Origin: Tissierellales bacterium
Lineage (GTDB): Bacteria; Bacillota; Clostridia; Tissierellales; VENL01
Direction: 5' to 3'
DNA: 64,000 bases
Assembly: GCA_028280805.1 (NCBI GenBank)
Contig: JANQLB010000116.1
Span: forward strand, 1-64,000
Shown here: piece by piece, positions 8,953 to 18,449 of the stretch
Layout of the letters: every line of letters begins with the position of its first letter
How positions within the stretch are numbered: position 1 is the first letter of the stretch
Position numbers and translations under genes: made by a program
The notes under the pieces: model-generated
Seen by the model: the letters and a program-made list of their open reading frames with translations, nothing else
Told to the model about the DNA's origin: nothing
Database searches by the model: none

Positions 8953-10691
8953 GTATTATAAAAAGGCTTCTGAAACTTGCTGGAAAAGATGCTTACCGTA
9001 TCAGACTCGGTTTTCTGTTTAGCTTTTTAGGGTCTATTTTTCAGTCCATGCCTTTAATTTCTGTGTTTTATATTCTGAGAGAAATTGACCGGGGTCAAGG
9101 TGAGGGAGGTAATATACAATTTTCTGTAATCTGGCTTTGCCTGACACTTTTAGTAATTGGGGTATTAGGAAACATGATATTTCGCTACCTGCTTTCCCGT
9201 TTTCAAAGCGGAACTGGATACGATATCTTTGCAAAGCAAAGGCTCGTAGTCGGTAACCTTCTTAAACGTGTCCCCATGGGATATTTTAGCGAAAAAAATC
9301 TCGGTAAAATTACATCTGCAATTACTACAGATATGACCTTTGTAGAAACTTATGCTATGCATCTTTTGGATAAGGTGGTAAATGGTTATATTGAAGCAAC
9401 TCTATTTAGTGTGATTATGCTGCTTTTCGACTGGCGAATCGGACTGATTTTTTTAGGAGCGGTTGTAATAGCGGCTATCGTATACCGTTACCTTCAACAT
9501 CGTGGGAAAGAGCTGGCTCCAAAACGTCAAGCTGCTCAGGCAGGATTAGTATCTTCTGTGTTGGAATACATACAGGGAATGGCTGTTGTGAAAGCTTTTC
9601 ATATGACGGAAAGCAGTTCCCAGCGTATTCACAGCAGCTTTGAGAAAAGTCGTATGGCTAATTTTAAAATGGAAAAAACACTAATCCCGATTGTTACAAT
9701 ATATGATTTTATTTTTAAGATTGCAAGTTGTTTGATTTTATTTGTAGTACCTTACTTGGCACTGCACGGGAGTATAACGGTTTCTGTTATGCTAATGTTT
9801 CTTGTTGCATCTTTTACCATCTTTTCTTCTATAGAAAACATGGGGGGCGTGACAGTCATGGTACGAATGATGGAGGCGTCCTTAGATCGTGTAGAAAACA
9901 TCAAAAATGTTCAAATCATAGACGAGCATGGAAAGGATATCAAATTAGAATGCTATGACATTAAATTTAAAGATGTATCCTTTTCTTATGGTAATAGGGA
10001 AGTTATTCACGATGTAAGCTTTACAATACCTCAAAACACAGTCACGGCGGTTGTTGGTCCATCTGGCGGCGGAAAAACTACATTATGTAGCCTCATTGCT
10101 CGATTTTGGGATGTACAAAAGGGTGAGGTTCAAGTTGGTGGTGTAAATGTTAAGGAAATAACCTGTGACAGCCTGCTAAAGAATATAAGCATTGTTTTTC
10201 AGAAAGTGTACTTATTTAACGATACTGTATTTAATAACATCCGCTTCGGTAGACCGGATGCTACTTATGAACAGGTGGTTGAAGCTGGGAAAAGGGCTTG
10301 CTGCCACGATTTCATCATGGATCTTGAAAACGGCTATGACACTGTAATCAGGGAAGGTGGATCTAGCCTTTCTGGAGGCGAAAAACAGAGGATTTCTATT
10401 GCACGTGCAATTTTAAAGGATGCCCCAATTGTTATTTTAGATGAGGCTACAGCCAGTATTGATCCTGAGAATGAACGTGACATTCAAAAAGCAATCGAAG
10501 AGCTGACACAGGGCAAGACAAGAATAGTCATTGCCCATCGACTTACTACCATCCAAAATGCCGATCAGATTTTGGTTGTGAATAGTGGAAGAATCGCACA
10601 ACGGGGTACACATACCGAACTGATGCAGCATGAAGGTATCTATCGTAACTTTTGGGACATTCGGCAAAAAGCAGCCAATTGGACATTATAA
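8946..10691 (+). CDS. ABC half-transporter, exporter fold (partner)
   Basis: A 581-residue protein with an N-terminal membrane domain (six expected helices, about 1-325) and an ATPase domain with GPSGGGKTT, IVFQKVYLF, LSGGEKQR, VILDEATASIDPENE and IAHRLT. ATG 8946 follows AAAGGAGGAAG and overlaps the end of the preceding gene, suggesting a heterodimeric pair. It is close in sequence to 660-2405 and 47631-49376, which marks the second member of each pair as one paralogous lineage. Confidence 0.94.
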   Translation: MLSIIKRLLKLAGKDAYRIRLGFLFSFLGSIFQSMPLISVFYILREIDRGQGEGGNIQFSVIWLCLTLLVIGVLGNMIFRYLLSRFQSGTGYDIFAKQRLVVGNLLKRVPMGYFSEKNLGKITSAITTDMTFVETYAMHLLDKVVNGYIEATLFSVIMLLFDWRIGLIFLGAVVIAAIVYRYLQHRGKELAPKRQAAQAGLVSSVLEYIQGMAVVKAFHMTESSSQRIHSSFEKSRMANFKMEKTLIPIVTIYDFIFKIASCLILFVVPYLALHGSITVSVMLMFLVASFTIFSSIENMGGVTVMVRMMEASLDRVENIKNVQIIDEHGKDIKLECYDIKFKDVSFSYGNREVIHDVSFTIPQNTVTAVVGPSGGGKTTLCSLIARFWDVQKGEVQVGGVNVKEITCDSLLKNISIVFQKVYLFNDTVFNNIRFGRPDATYEQVVEAGKRACCHDFIMDLENGYDTVIREGGSSLSGGEKQRISIARAILKDAPIVILDEATASIDPENERDIQKAIEELTQGKTRIVIAHRLTTIQNADQILVVNSGRIAQRGTHTELMQHEGIYRNFWDIRQKAANWTL

Positions 10692-10718
10692 ATACTTTTT
10701 AAAAGGAGGATTTTTATT

Positions 10719-11330
10719 ATGGAAAGCAATCAACAGTTAAACAAAAAACTTGGAATTAAAGATTTTGTATTGATGGGAATCTTCAGTGCCATTATTTTTG
10801 CACTTGCCACGGTGCTTATGATTATAACAGGTGTTACACCTGCAGTTTACCTCTTATATCCTGCCATATTCGCTTTGATTTGCAGTCCGATTTTTATGCT
10901 GGTGGCCGTTAAGGTACAAAAGTTTGGAGCATTCCTTATCCCTTCGGTTGTCATGGGGATATTATTCGGATTGATGGGGGCACAGACACTGATTATTACA
11001 TTGATCGTATTTGGAATTATCGCAGAATTAATTGCTAACTCTAGAAAATATAACGATTATAACCGCATTGCAATTGCTTATGTAGTATTAATGCTTGGAT
11101 TTTATGCCGGTAGTATCGCTCCAATTTATGTGTTTACCGACTGGTATATCAAACAGGCAACAGGCGGCGTAGCCGGTACCGATATGACATACTTAAATTC
11201 ATTGATTGAAGCAGCAAAAAGCTGGCTTGGAGCAATGTCAGTCATTACTTGCGTTATTACCGCTTGGCTTGGAACAGTAATAGGAAAAAGAATCCTGAAA
11301 AAACATTTTGAAAAAGCCGGCTTGGTTTAA
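10719..11330 (+). CDS. ECF transporter S component, Trep_Strep type
   Basis: A 203-residue integral membrane protein with hydrophobic segments throughout and the family tail GKRILKKHFEKAGLV, matching the paralog at 2439-3053. AAAGGAGGA precedes the ATG. It follows the ABC pair by 27 bases and precedes EcfT and EcfA genes. The middle segment differs from the first copy (for example residues 40-70), so the two S components may bind different ligands. Confidence 0.88.
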   Translation: MESNQQLNKKLGIKDFVLMGIFSAIIFALATVLMIITGVTPAVYLLYPAIFALICSPIFMLVAVKVQKFGAFLIPSVVMGILFGLMGAQTLIITLIVFGIIAELIANSRKYNDYNRIAIAYVVLMLGFYAGSIAPIYVFTDWYIKQATGGVAGTDMTYLNSLIEAAKSWLGAMSVITCVITAWLGTVIGKRILKKHFEKAGLV

Positions 11331-11338
11331 GCTTAGGC

Positions 11339-11405
11339 GAGAATTATGAGGGTCTGCCGTAATATCTGCTGAATTTTATTGATTCAGGGTGTTACGGCAA
11401 TTCTC
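11339..11405 (+). other. long stem-loop between S and T genes
   Basis: Outer arms GAGAATT (11339-11345) and AATTCTC (11399-11405) and inner arms TGCCGTAA (11355-11362) and TTACGGCA (11392-11399) can stack, with a further CTGAA/TTCAG pairing inside. No T-run follows, so it is not a simple terminator. It may adjust expression of the S gene relative to the T and A genes or act as a processing site. The first operon has no such gap. Confidence 0.55.
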
Positions 11406-11425
11406 TTGAAAGGAGGAATTTACTT

Positions 11426-12160
11426 TTGAATCAAGAGCTTATAGTGACAAATCCGTCTAATATTAACTATATCGATCCAAGAGTTAAACTTATTCACACA
11501 TTAATAGCGGGAATTCTGTTGTTTGTTGTTCGCTCCAACGAAGGAGTTTTACTGAATGTTGCTTTTATGATCGTTGTATTAGTTTTTCTGGGTTTATACG
11601 GCTGTGTTCTAAGACTGATAACTTATACGGGAGTATTGTTTCTTTTAACAAAATTTCTTTCCTATTTTACAGATGGTCCAGCGGCACTTATAGGTGTCAC
11701 AGTCTACATTTTTTTAAAATTTGCACCTGTGTTAGGAATTTATTATATGATGACAAAAAGCATCAGTGCCAGCGAGTTGGTAAATGCTTTGGAGAGGATT
11801 AGGTTACCAAGGTCTATCACAATTACACTAGCCGTCACCTTACGCTTTATGCCTACTATTGGACAAGAAATGAAAATAATTCGGGACTCCATGAAGATAC
11901 GAAATATTCCGTTTAATTTGTGGAGTGTTTTGAAGGCACCAATTATGATGATGGAATTTGTCCTAGTTCCTCTTATGATGAGGTTTGTAAAGGTAGCTGA
12001 GGAACTTGCTGCAGCAGCAGTGGTCAGAGGAATCGAAAAATCGGGACGCCGTGGCTCCATGTTTGACGTTAGATTTAGAAAGCAGGATTTTATATATTTG
12101 TTAATCGTAATTTTGTATGCAATCTTTCTCTATAATTTTGAAATGGGGGTAATCATATGA
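11426..12160 (+). CDS. ECF transporter T component (CbiQ/EcfT-like)
   Basis: A 244-residue membrane protein with the N-terminal IDPRVKL motif, several hydrophobic helices, and the two coupling Arg motifs (SMKIRN near residue 155 and VVRGIE near 200). TTG start at 11426 behind AAAGGAGGA. It overlaps the ATPase gene by 4 nt. It should join the S component encoded upstream and the double ATPase encoded downstream into an ECF complex. Confidence 0.9.
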   Translation: MNQELIVTNPSNINYIDPRVKLIHTLIAGILLFVVRSNEGVLLNVAFMIVVLVFLGLYGCVLRLITYTGVLFLLTKFLSYFTDGPAALIGVTVYIFLKFAPVLGIYYMMTKSISASELVNALERIRLPRSITITLAVTLRFMPTIGQEMKIIRDSMKIRNIPFNLWSVLKAPIMMMEFVLVPLMMRFVKVAEELAAAAVVRGIEKSGRRGSMFDVRFRKQDFIYLLIVILYAIFLYNFEMGVII

Positions 12161-13662
12161 ATGTCATTGAAATTAGCAATGTCAATTTTACTTATCAAGG
12201 AACCAAGGATTCTGGCTTAAAGAATATTAATCTAAAAGTGAAAAAAGGTGAATTTGTTTTGCTTACTGGTCGCAGCGGCTGTGGGAAAACAACCTTGACT
12301 CGTCTAATCAATGGATTAATACCTCACTTTTTCTCAGGTGAATTAACTGGAAAGGTTGCCGTTGATGGAACAGAAGTTCATCAGTCATTCACTTACGAAC
12401 TTGCTGAGAAGGTTGGCTCAGTTTTTCAGGACCCTCGTTCACAGTTTTTTACCACCAACACCATTTCAGAAGTAGCCTTTGGTTGTGAGAATCTAGGGCT
12501 TTCATCAGCCGAAATTAATCAGAGAATATCAGATGCATTTTCCACCCTTCAGATAGAAAATCTTAAAAACAGGAGTATATTCAGTTTGTCAAGTGGTGAA
12601 AAGCAAAAAATAGCACTGGCATCAACTTATGCTATGCGACCGAGCATTTATGTTTTGGATGAGCCTTCTGCTAATCTGGATATTCATGCTACAAAGAGGT
12701 TGGGAGAATTACTCAAATCTCTCAAGGAACAAGGTTATACAATTATTGTTTCTGAACACAGGCTTTATTATCTAATGGAGCTTGTTGACAGGATTTTATA
12801 CATGAAAGATGGTGAGATTATTGATGAATGGACATCAGAGCAAGCTCTGGCACTTTCTGATCATGAAATTGTCAAAAGAGGATTAAGAGCGTTCAGCCTT
12901 AACAATTTGAAACAAATAGAAGAACGTTTAGAACAGCCTTTTGAATCTATGAACCCTCCCGAATTTATCGCGAAAGATATTTCCGTTACCTTTTCAGGTC
13001 ACCATTTGCTTAATCAGGTGGGCTTTTCTGTGACCAAACAGGATATACAATGCATTATTGGAATTACAGGTGCAAACGGTGTAGGAAAAACTACTTTGAT
13101 TAAGTGCCTTTGCGGCCTTTTTAAAAAAAGGTTTGGTACAATTAAGATTAATAAAAAGGTATTATCCAACCGCAAGCGTTCAGATGAAATGTACTTTGTA
13201 ATGCAGGATACAGATTATCAACTGTTTACTGAAAGCGTAGAATATGAACTGATGTTAGGTAACAATAAAGTAAAGGACTTGAATAAGAAAATAGATGAGG
13301 TGCTCAACATGCTGGGGCTAACTGCATATCGTAGTACACATCCTATGGCGCTTTCAGGTGGTCAGAAGCAACGAGTTACAATCGCTTCAGCAGCTGTAAA
13401 CTCAGCAAAAGTACTGTTTTTTGATGAACCCACTAGTGGTTTAGATGGTAAAAATATGAGGAGTGTCAGCCGAATTCTTACAAATTTGCACCAAAGAGGA
13501 AAGCTAATTTTTGTAATATCTCATGATTTGGAATTTTTGATTAATACGTGTGGTAGAATTATTCATCTGCAAAACGGTTCAGTGGATGAAGACTTTCCAT
13601 TGAACTCAGATACAGTGAGCAAGCTTAAATCTTTGCTTTCTTATGAGAACAGTAACTTATAG
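12157..13662 (+). CDS. ECF double ATPase (EcfA-EcfA' fusion)
   Basis: A 501-residue protein of two ABC ATPase domains. Domain 1: GRSGCGKTT, VFQDPRSQFF, LSSGEKQK, VLDEPSANLD, SEHR. Domain 2: GITGANGVGKTT, VMQDTDYQLF, LSGGQKQR, FFDEPTSGLD, SHD. The ATG overlaps the EcfT stop by 4 nt. The full-length tail of about 30 residues after the second H-loop is what the copy at 3820-5232 lacks. It is the last gene of the second transport operon. Confidence 0.93.
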   Translation: MNVIEISNVNFTYQGTKDSGLKNINLKVKKGEFVLLTGRSGCGKTTLTRLINGLIPHFFSGELTGKVAVDGTEVHQSFTYELAEKVGSVFQDPRSQFFTTNTISEVAFGCENLGLSSAEINQRISDAFSTLQIENLKNRSIFSLSSGEKQKIALASTYAMRPSIYVLDEPSANLDIHATKRLGELLKSLKEQGYTIIVSEHRLYYLMELVDRILYMKDGEIIDEWTSEQALALSDHEIVKRGLRAFSLNNLKQIEERLEQPFESMNPPEFIAKDISVTFSGHHLLNQVGFSVTKQDIQCIIGITGANGVGKTTLIKCLCGLFKKRFGTIKINKKVLSNRKRSDEMYFVMQDTDYQLFTESVEYELMLGNNKVKDLNKKIDEVLNMLGLTAYRSTHPMALSGGQKQRVTIASAAVNSAKVLFFDEPTSGLDGKNMRSVSRILTNLHQRGKLIFVISHDLEFLINTCGRIIHLQNGSVDEDFPLNSDTVSKLKSLLSYENSNL

Positions 13663-13903
13663 TGTTTGTTTACAACATGATTTCTAATTAATGGTCTTTC
13701 GGTTGTAGCAGAATTAAAGATTAAATTATTTTATACGATTGATTAGGTAGGAACATTTATGATTGGTAATTAGTCTATCATTGAATTGTTGATAATTAGT
13801 ACTGAAACTGCACTTGGAATATACACTGCTGCCTTATAGCAGATAATGTTTTTCAAGGAGTTATTATAGCAACCTAAACAGCACAAGCAATTGTTATTGG
13901 TGG

Positions 13904-14128
13904 CAGGCTAGAACACATAAATTATACAATGTGATTACGAAAGAAAATAATAGAGAACACGTATTTAAATGTGAAAAACTAAAATTAAAGAATAAATTTA
14001 TTAAAGAAGTACTGAAATATAAAGCAATTAATCAAGTTAAGCTTAAGGAGTTTTTAAGTATTTCAAGTTATTTAGTTTTCAAAATATGGAACAATGAATA
14101 GCTGTTTTAAATTACGTGTTCTAGCCTG
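13904..14128. repeat. inverted-repeat element, copy 1 (about 225 bp)
   Basis: The ends are perfect 13-bp inverted repeats: CAGGCTAGAACAC at 13904-13916 and GTGTTCTAGCCTG at 14116-14128. A second copy with the same ends and a similar right half lies at 50620-50763. The interior has an open frame of about 50 codons ending at a TAG near 14100 (containing EVLKYKAINQVKLKEFL), possibly the remnant of a carried gene. No transposase is visible, so it is best described as a MITE-like non-autonomous element. The flanking stretch 13663-13903 holds no recognisable gene. Confidence 0.6.
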
Positions 14129-14401
14129 ACCCTATTATATTTTTACCTCTTTTTACTATTTCAAGCAATAAAGTCATATATAAAGTTATAGGATTTATTT
14201 AATATGAATTATAAATATATTAGTGTCAATATTTTTTACAGAATAGTTAATATATTAAGAAATATAATGTATATTTATTTTACATATATTTTTAATTCAA
14301 AATCAAATTATCAGAAAATTCTAAAAATTTTAAAATGGTATTATTCTTGCAATACTTTTATGAAAGAGTATTTAGACAATAATTTAGAAAGGAGGAAGAA
14401 C

Positions 14402-15127
14402 TTGAGACCTATAATTGGTATAACATGTGCTTGGAGTATAGAAACATGGGAAGATTCATCCGACGGAGGGTACTATTATGTAGGAAAACCTTATGTTGAA
14501 GCGGTCTATAAGTATGGGGGAATTCCTTTATTAATTACACCACAACATAAAGAAGCTGATATAGAAACACTTATAGATGAAATACTAGATAATGTTGATG
14601 GCTTGCTTTTTTCAGGAGGTGGAGATGCTAGAAGATTTCTATCAGATGAGTTACCAACTTTAGAGGCACAACAACCAAGACGTTATTATTTTGAGAAAAA
14701 TTTAATGCTGCAAGCTTGGAAAAGGAAAATGCCTGTTTTAGGAATCTGCAGAGGACATCAAATGATTGCAGAAGTATTTGAAGGAAGTATTTCAAAAAAT
14801 ACAGTAGAAGGACATAAACAAAATATACCAGGATATGAACCTTGGCATGAAATAACAATAGACAAGGAAAGTAAAATTTATGACATAATCAGTAAGGATA
14901 AATGGAATGTAAATAGCTTTCACAAGCAAGTTATAGGGGATATTCCAAAGGGATTTAAAGTGACAATGATGGCTGAAAATAACATAATAGAAGGAATTGA
15001 AGCATTAGATAATATTTTCTTTTTAGGAGTACAATTTCATCCGGAAGAATTAGAACAAATTGATAAAACTGCAGGAAAAATATTCATAAGATTTATTAAA
15101 GATGCAGTTCGTTATGCAAATAGTTAA
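14402..15127 (+). CDS. class-I glutamine-amidotransferase-like hydrolase (peptidase C26, PuuD-like)
   Basis: The start chosen is TTG 14402, directly behind AAAGGAGGAAG; the frame is open further upstream to 14204 but that part has no ribosome site and unusual composition. The 241-residue protein begins RPIIGITCAW and has SGGGDA (oxyanion region), the nucleophile in LGICRGHQM and the catalytic His/Glu in VQFHPEE. The family hydrolyses gamma-glutamyl bonds, as PuuD does with gamma-glutamyl-GABA. A YfcC-type permease follows 25 bases later, so the two probably handle the same imported gamma-glutamyl compound or amino acid. The substrate is not known. Confidence 0.87.
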   Translation: MRPIIGITCAWSIETWEDSSDGGYYYVGKPYVEAVYKYGGIPLLITPQHKEADIETLIDEILDNVDGLLFSGGGDARRFLSDELPTLEAQQPRRYYFEKNLMLQAWKRKMPVLGICRGHQMIAEVFEGSISKNTVEGHKQNIPGYEPWHEITIDKESKIYDIISKDKWNVNSFHKQVIGDIPKGFKVTMMAENNIIEGIEALDNIFFLGVQFHPEELEQIDKTAGKIFIRFIKDAVRYANS

Positions 15128-15152
15128 TATTAATTAGGAGGAGGTTTTATAA

Positions 15153-16580
15153 ATGAATACATCTGACATTGATAAAAAGCAAAAAAAATCATTGCCAGAA
15201 TTTTTGAGAAGACCAAATGCATATGTAATTATATTCATTTTAATCTTATTGGCAACTTTTGCTACTTGGGTTATTCCATCAGGTCAATATGATCGTGTAA
15301 AAGACGAGGCTTCTGGAAGAACAGTAGTATTGCCTGATTCATTTGAATATGTAGAAGATTCATCTGTTGGAATATTTGAAATGTTTCAAGCTATTCCAAA
15401 GGGGATTAGAGCATCTGCGGGCATTATAGCATTTATTTTCATAATTTCTGGAGCTATTCAAATAATAAGGGGGACTGGAGCTTTAGATGCTGGAATAATT
15501 AGGCTAGTAAAAAAACTGAAAGGGAAAGATACACCATTATTAGTCATAATAACATTTCTATTTACAATGTTAGGAGCTGCTTTTGGATTTGCTGAAGAAA
15601 CAATTCCTTTTATTCCCCTTGGAGCAGCAATGGCTGTTGCATTAGGATACGATAGAGTTGTAGGTTTTCATATAGTTCGTACAGCGGCATGGATTGGTTT
15701 TGCAGGGGCTTTTCTAAATCCTTTTACTATAGGAGTTGCACATAATATTGCAGAACTTCCTTTATTCTCAGGTCTTGGATATAGGTTAATTTGCTATGCC
15801 ATATTTTTTACAATAGGTTTATGGTTTATATTAAATTATGCTAAGAAAATAAAAAAGGATCCTGCTAAAAGTATATTATATGGTTACAAAGGAGAAAGAG
15901 ATGTAAAGGATTTTGAATTGGATTATGAGAATTCTGATTTTACATTAAGGCATAAACTTGTATTACTCATTTTCTTAGTTAATATAATATTGTTAATATT
16001 CGGAGTAATAAAATATGAATGGTATACTACAGAATTAGCAGCCTTATTTTTAGGATTTGGAATTCTTTGTGGATTTGCCGGTGGTCTTAAAATTAATCAA
16101 ATTGCTAAACAATTTAGTAAGGGAATGACAGGAGTTACTTTTGGAGCATTAATCGTAGGTTTTGCAAGAGCTGTGGTAGTAATATTACAAGAAGGAGTTA
16201 TATTAGACACAATTATCCATGGATTGGCAGTGCCAATTACTAATGTCAGTTCTTCCATAGCAATAGTAGGAATGTTTATTATTCAATCCGTAATTAATTT
16301 CTTTATAGGATCAGGTAGTGGACAAGCAGCAGCTACGATGCCAATTATGGTTCCACTTAGTGATGTAATTGGAGTAACAAGACAATCAGCTGTATTAGCA
16401 TTTCAATTCGGTGATGGTATAACAAATATGCTTTATCCTGCAATGGTATACTATTTAGCTTTTGCAGATATACCATATGACAGGTGGTTTAAGCATATAT
16501 TAAAACTTGTAATTTACTTAACAATATCTGCAATTGTATTAGTAGCGATTTCAGCTATGATAAACTATGGACCATTTTAG
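15153..16580 (+). CDS. YfcC-family permease (DcuC superfamily)
   Basis: A 475-residue polytopic membrane protein of about 12 helices. N-terminal PNAYVIIFILILLATFATW followed by IPSGQY is typical of YfcC proteins, as is AFGFAEETIPFIPLGAAMA and the later GSGSGQAAATMPIM motif. AGGAGGAGG precedes the ATG. It is probably co-transcribed with the upstream C26 hydrolase and followed by a terminator. YfcC-type carriers are thought to move amino acids or short carboxylates; the exact substrate is unknown. Confidence 0.88.
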   Translation: MNTSDIDKKQKKSLPEFLRRPNAYVIIFILILLATFATWVIPSGQYDRVKDEASGRTVVLPDSFEYVEDSSVGIFEMFQAIPKGIRASAGIIAFIFIISGAIQIIRGTGALDAGIIRLVKKLKGKDTPLLVIITFLFTMLGAAFGFAEETIPFIPLGAAMAVALGYDRVVGFHIVRTAAWIGFAGAFLNPFTIGVAHNIAELPLFSGLGYRLICYAIFFTIGLWFILNYAKKIKKDPAKSILYGYKGERDVKDFELDYENSDFTLRHKLVLLIFLVNIILLIFGVIKYEWYTTELAALFLGFGILCGFAGGLKINQIAKQFSKGMTGVTFGALIVGFARAVVVILQEGVILDTIIHGLAVPITNVSSSIAIVGMFIIQSVINFFIGSGSGQAAATMPIMVPLSDVIGVTRQSAVLAFQFGDGITNMLYPAMVYYLAFADIPYDRWFKHILKLVIYLTISAIVLVAISAMINYGPF

Positions 16581-16608
16581 AAAGTAAATTAAATGGAAAC
16601 AATACTCA

Positions 16609-16648
16609 AAAAACTACCACATAGTTAAAGCTATATGGTAGTTTTTTT
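16609..16648 (+). terminator. intrinsic terminator
   Basis: AAACTACCA plus ATAG pairs with CTAT plus TGGTAGTTT around a short loop and ends in seven T residues. It ends the hydrolase-permease operon; the palindrome could also serve the minus-strand gene at 16685. Confidence 0.85.
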
Positions 16649-16684
16649 CATTAAAAGTGTATATTTTTTATATTGTTCTCATGC

Positions 16685-17551
16685 TTATTTTTTCTTCTTT
16701 GAATAATAGTACGCCTCTATTAGGAGTTGAAATCCGACACCAAATATAAACACTACCCAAGAAAACCACCATCCTAAAAAGAAACCCACTAGAAAGATAC
16801 CAGTTGTAAATATCCATAGTGCACTGGACAGAGTAGCTTTTACCATCTGTGATTGTGGATTACTGTAGTACTCTATCCACTGTTTCTGCCATTCTACGTC
16901 CATTGCCTTTATTTTCCTTCTGCTTTTCTCAGTCAATCCCAAGTATATAAAAGCTAATACAGAAGGAATACAGAATAGTATAAAAACAGACAGTATTTCC
17001 ATAGGTTTATTCCCATTAAAATATAACATGGGAGCTATAGAGATACCGGCAATTGTTCCTGCAGTAGCTAAACTATATGCCACAGCTCTTTTGCCTTGCA
17101 TTCCATAATTACGTATGGTCTCTTGTGTTAATCCAAAATATACAAACAATGATGATGATATAATAATAAAAGGCACAAAAACTCCTGCAGCAGTTAATAA
17201 ATTCTCCATTTGTAAATAAAAAATAACTGCAGCTATTATTCCACATAAAAAAATAGCCGTTGCTGCAACATAACCTAGTACATGCTTTTTATTAAGGGGT
17301 TTTTTCTTTAAAAGATTCTCCCGAACTTTTACTTGAGATGCTTTTTTCAGATTATCAACTAGTTCGTTCATATTTCCTAAACTTGATACGCCCTTATTAA
17401 AAGCTCCTTCCTCACTATCTCCACCGGCAATAAAGTCATTTATTTTTTCTAATAAATTAGAAGCCATTTCTTCTTTTAATTCACGTAATTGCTCCGTCTC
17501 ATAAATATCATTAAATAAATTGTCTAGATATTTTTCAATCTTTCTTTTCAT
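16685..17551 (-). CDS. HAAS-domain membrane protein (PadR partner)
   Basis: A 288-residue protein. The N-terminal 80 residues (MKRKIEKYLDNLFNDIYETE onward, with a LKEEMASNLLEKI helix) are soluble and helical, like the HAAS/permease-prefix domain that is usually encoded next to a PadR regulator. Residues about 90-285 hold six or so hydrophobic helices. A PadR gene lies upstream on the same strand, but about 500 bases away instead of adjacent. Its role is likely in membrane-linked signalling; no enzyme motif is seen. Confidence 0.7.
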   Translation of the reverse strand: MKRKIEKYLDNLFNDIYETEQLRELKEEMASNLLEKINDFIAGGDSEEGAFNKGVSSLGNMNELVDNLKKASQVKVRENLLKKKPLNKKHVLGYVAATAIFLCGIIAAVIFYLQMENLLTAAGVFVPFIIISSSLFVYFGLTQETIRNYGMQGKRAVAYSLATAGTIAGISIAPMLYFNGNKPMEILSVFILFCIPSVLAFIYLGLTEKSRRKIKAMDVEWQKQWIEYYSNPQSQMVKATLSSALWIFTTGIFLVGFFLGWWFSWVVFIFGVGFQLLIEAYYYSKKKK

Positions 17552-18057
17552 TGCTAATTCCTGGTTTCTAAAATAATGCTAAATAACTCCATAAATCACT
17601 ATTTACTATGATTTTTCACTTTTAAAAAGTGGGAGCTTCACAGAATTCAACTACTAAGGTTTAGTCAATTGACTACAAGCTCCCCATACTTTTAATAAGC
17701 TTTAATTATATATAGTAACTAAGTACAGTAGAACTAGAAGTGTCACTTCTCCCTAATATTATATCTCTTACTACTAAAGATTTTTCTTTCTAGGTGTGCT
17801 TTGCAAGATATTAAATTTCTATATAATCATTAATTTAACTAATCTATTATACTATATTAAGAAACAATCTCCTGTGCTCTAGCCACAAACCAGGATATTC
17901 ACCACCTTTCTTTTTAATTGTTTTACTTATGATACTTCACTGTTTCCAATTAATCTGTATGAACATATAATCTATATTAATGACAATACTTATAAAGACC
18001 TATTTCACTTGCAAACTACGGTTGGATCTTTGGTTTACCTTAGCTTCTAACTCCTTT
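17552..18057 (-). mobile_element. PadR-HAAS gap with IS200/IS605-like end hairpin
   Basis: The arms GGGAGCTT (17631-17638) and AAGCTCCC (17677-17684) form a perfect stem around a partly paired loop, beside an AT-rich CTTTTAAAAAG stretch. Read on the minus strand, the sequence resembles the 3' end structure of IS200/IS605 TnpB elements of Firmicutes, from memory of such ends. No tnpA or tnpB frame remains. The rest of this 500-base gap holds no recognisable gene. As PadR and HAAS genes are normally adjacent, the gap looks like an insertion remnant. Confidence 0.35.
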
Positions 18058-18384
18058 TTATAATAATTTATCAATTATTTTTTTTGTGAACTCCCAATCT
18101 AACTTATTGTGTTGATAGACCTTTTCTCCTGCTAGAGTTATAGTATAATATTTTCTTCTTCCACCTTGTGTTTCATCTCCCCAATATGAATTAATACTAC
18201 CTTCCTGTTCTAATCTTCTGTAACTTGAGTAAAGTGTTGTCTCCCTTAGTTCAAATAAACCATCACTTTTTTCAATTATTTTTTTGTATATCTCATATCC
18301 ATAACTATCACCATCCTTCAAGATACTCAATACAATAGTATCAGTGTGACCTCTAAGAAGATCTGAAGAAATTTTACCGTTCAA
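18058..18384 (-). CDS. PadR-family transcriptional regulator
   Basis: A 108-residue protein with the PadR winged helix: LRGHTDTIVLSILKDGDSYG, YEIYKKI, ETTLYSSYRRLEQEGSI and GGRRKYYTIT. TTG start at 18384 sits 6 nt from a GGAGGTG on the minus strand. The gene has a strong promoter overlapping an inverted-repeat sequence, suggesting autoregulation. The HAAS membrane protein gene downstream is the expected partner. Confidence 0.92.
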   Translation of the reverse strand: MNGKISSDLLRGHTDTIVLSILKDGDSYGYEIYKKIIEKSDGLFELRETTLYSSYRRLEQEGSINSYWGDETQGGRRKYYTITLAGEKVYQHNKLDWEFTKKIIDKLL

Positions 18385-18400
18385 TCAATACACCTCCATG

Positions 18401-18434
18401 AGTATAGTATATAATACAATACTACGACTGTCAA
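18401..18434 (-). promoter_or_regulatory. PadR promoter with overlapping inverted repeat
   Basis: On the minus strand, TTGACA (18429-18434) is followed by a 17-base spacer and TATACT (18406-18411). The spacer and -10 contain an imperfect inverted repeat GTATTGTATTATATACTATAC, one base over... half-sites GTATTGTA and TATACTATAC, a plausible autoregulatory operator. Confidence 0.6.
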
Positions 18435-18449
18435 GGTAATATTTCAGAT

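Noticed and set aside
14204-14401. Upstream extension of the amidotransferase-like frame to ATG 14204
   Set aside because: No ribosome site at 14204 and the encoded residues are unlike the family; AAAGGAGGAAG before TTG 14402 and the normal family N-terminus fix the start there.
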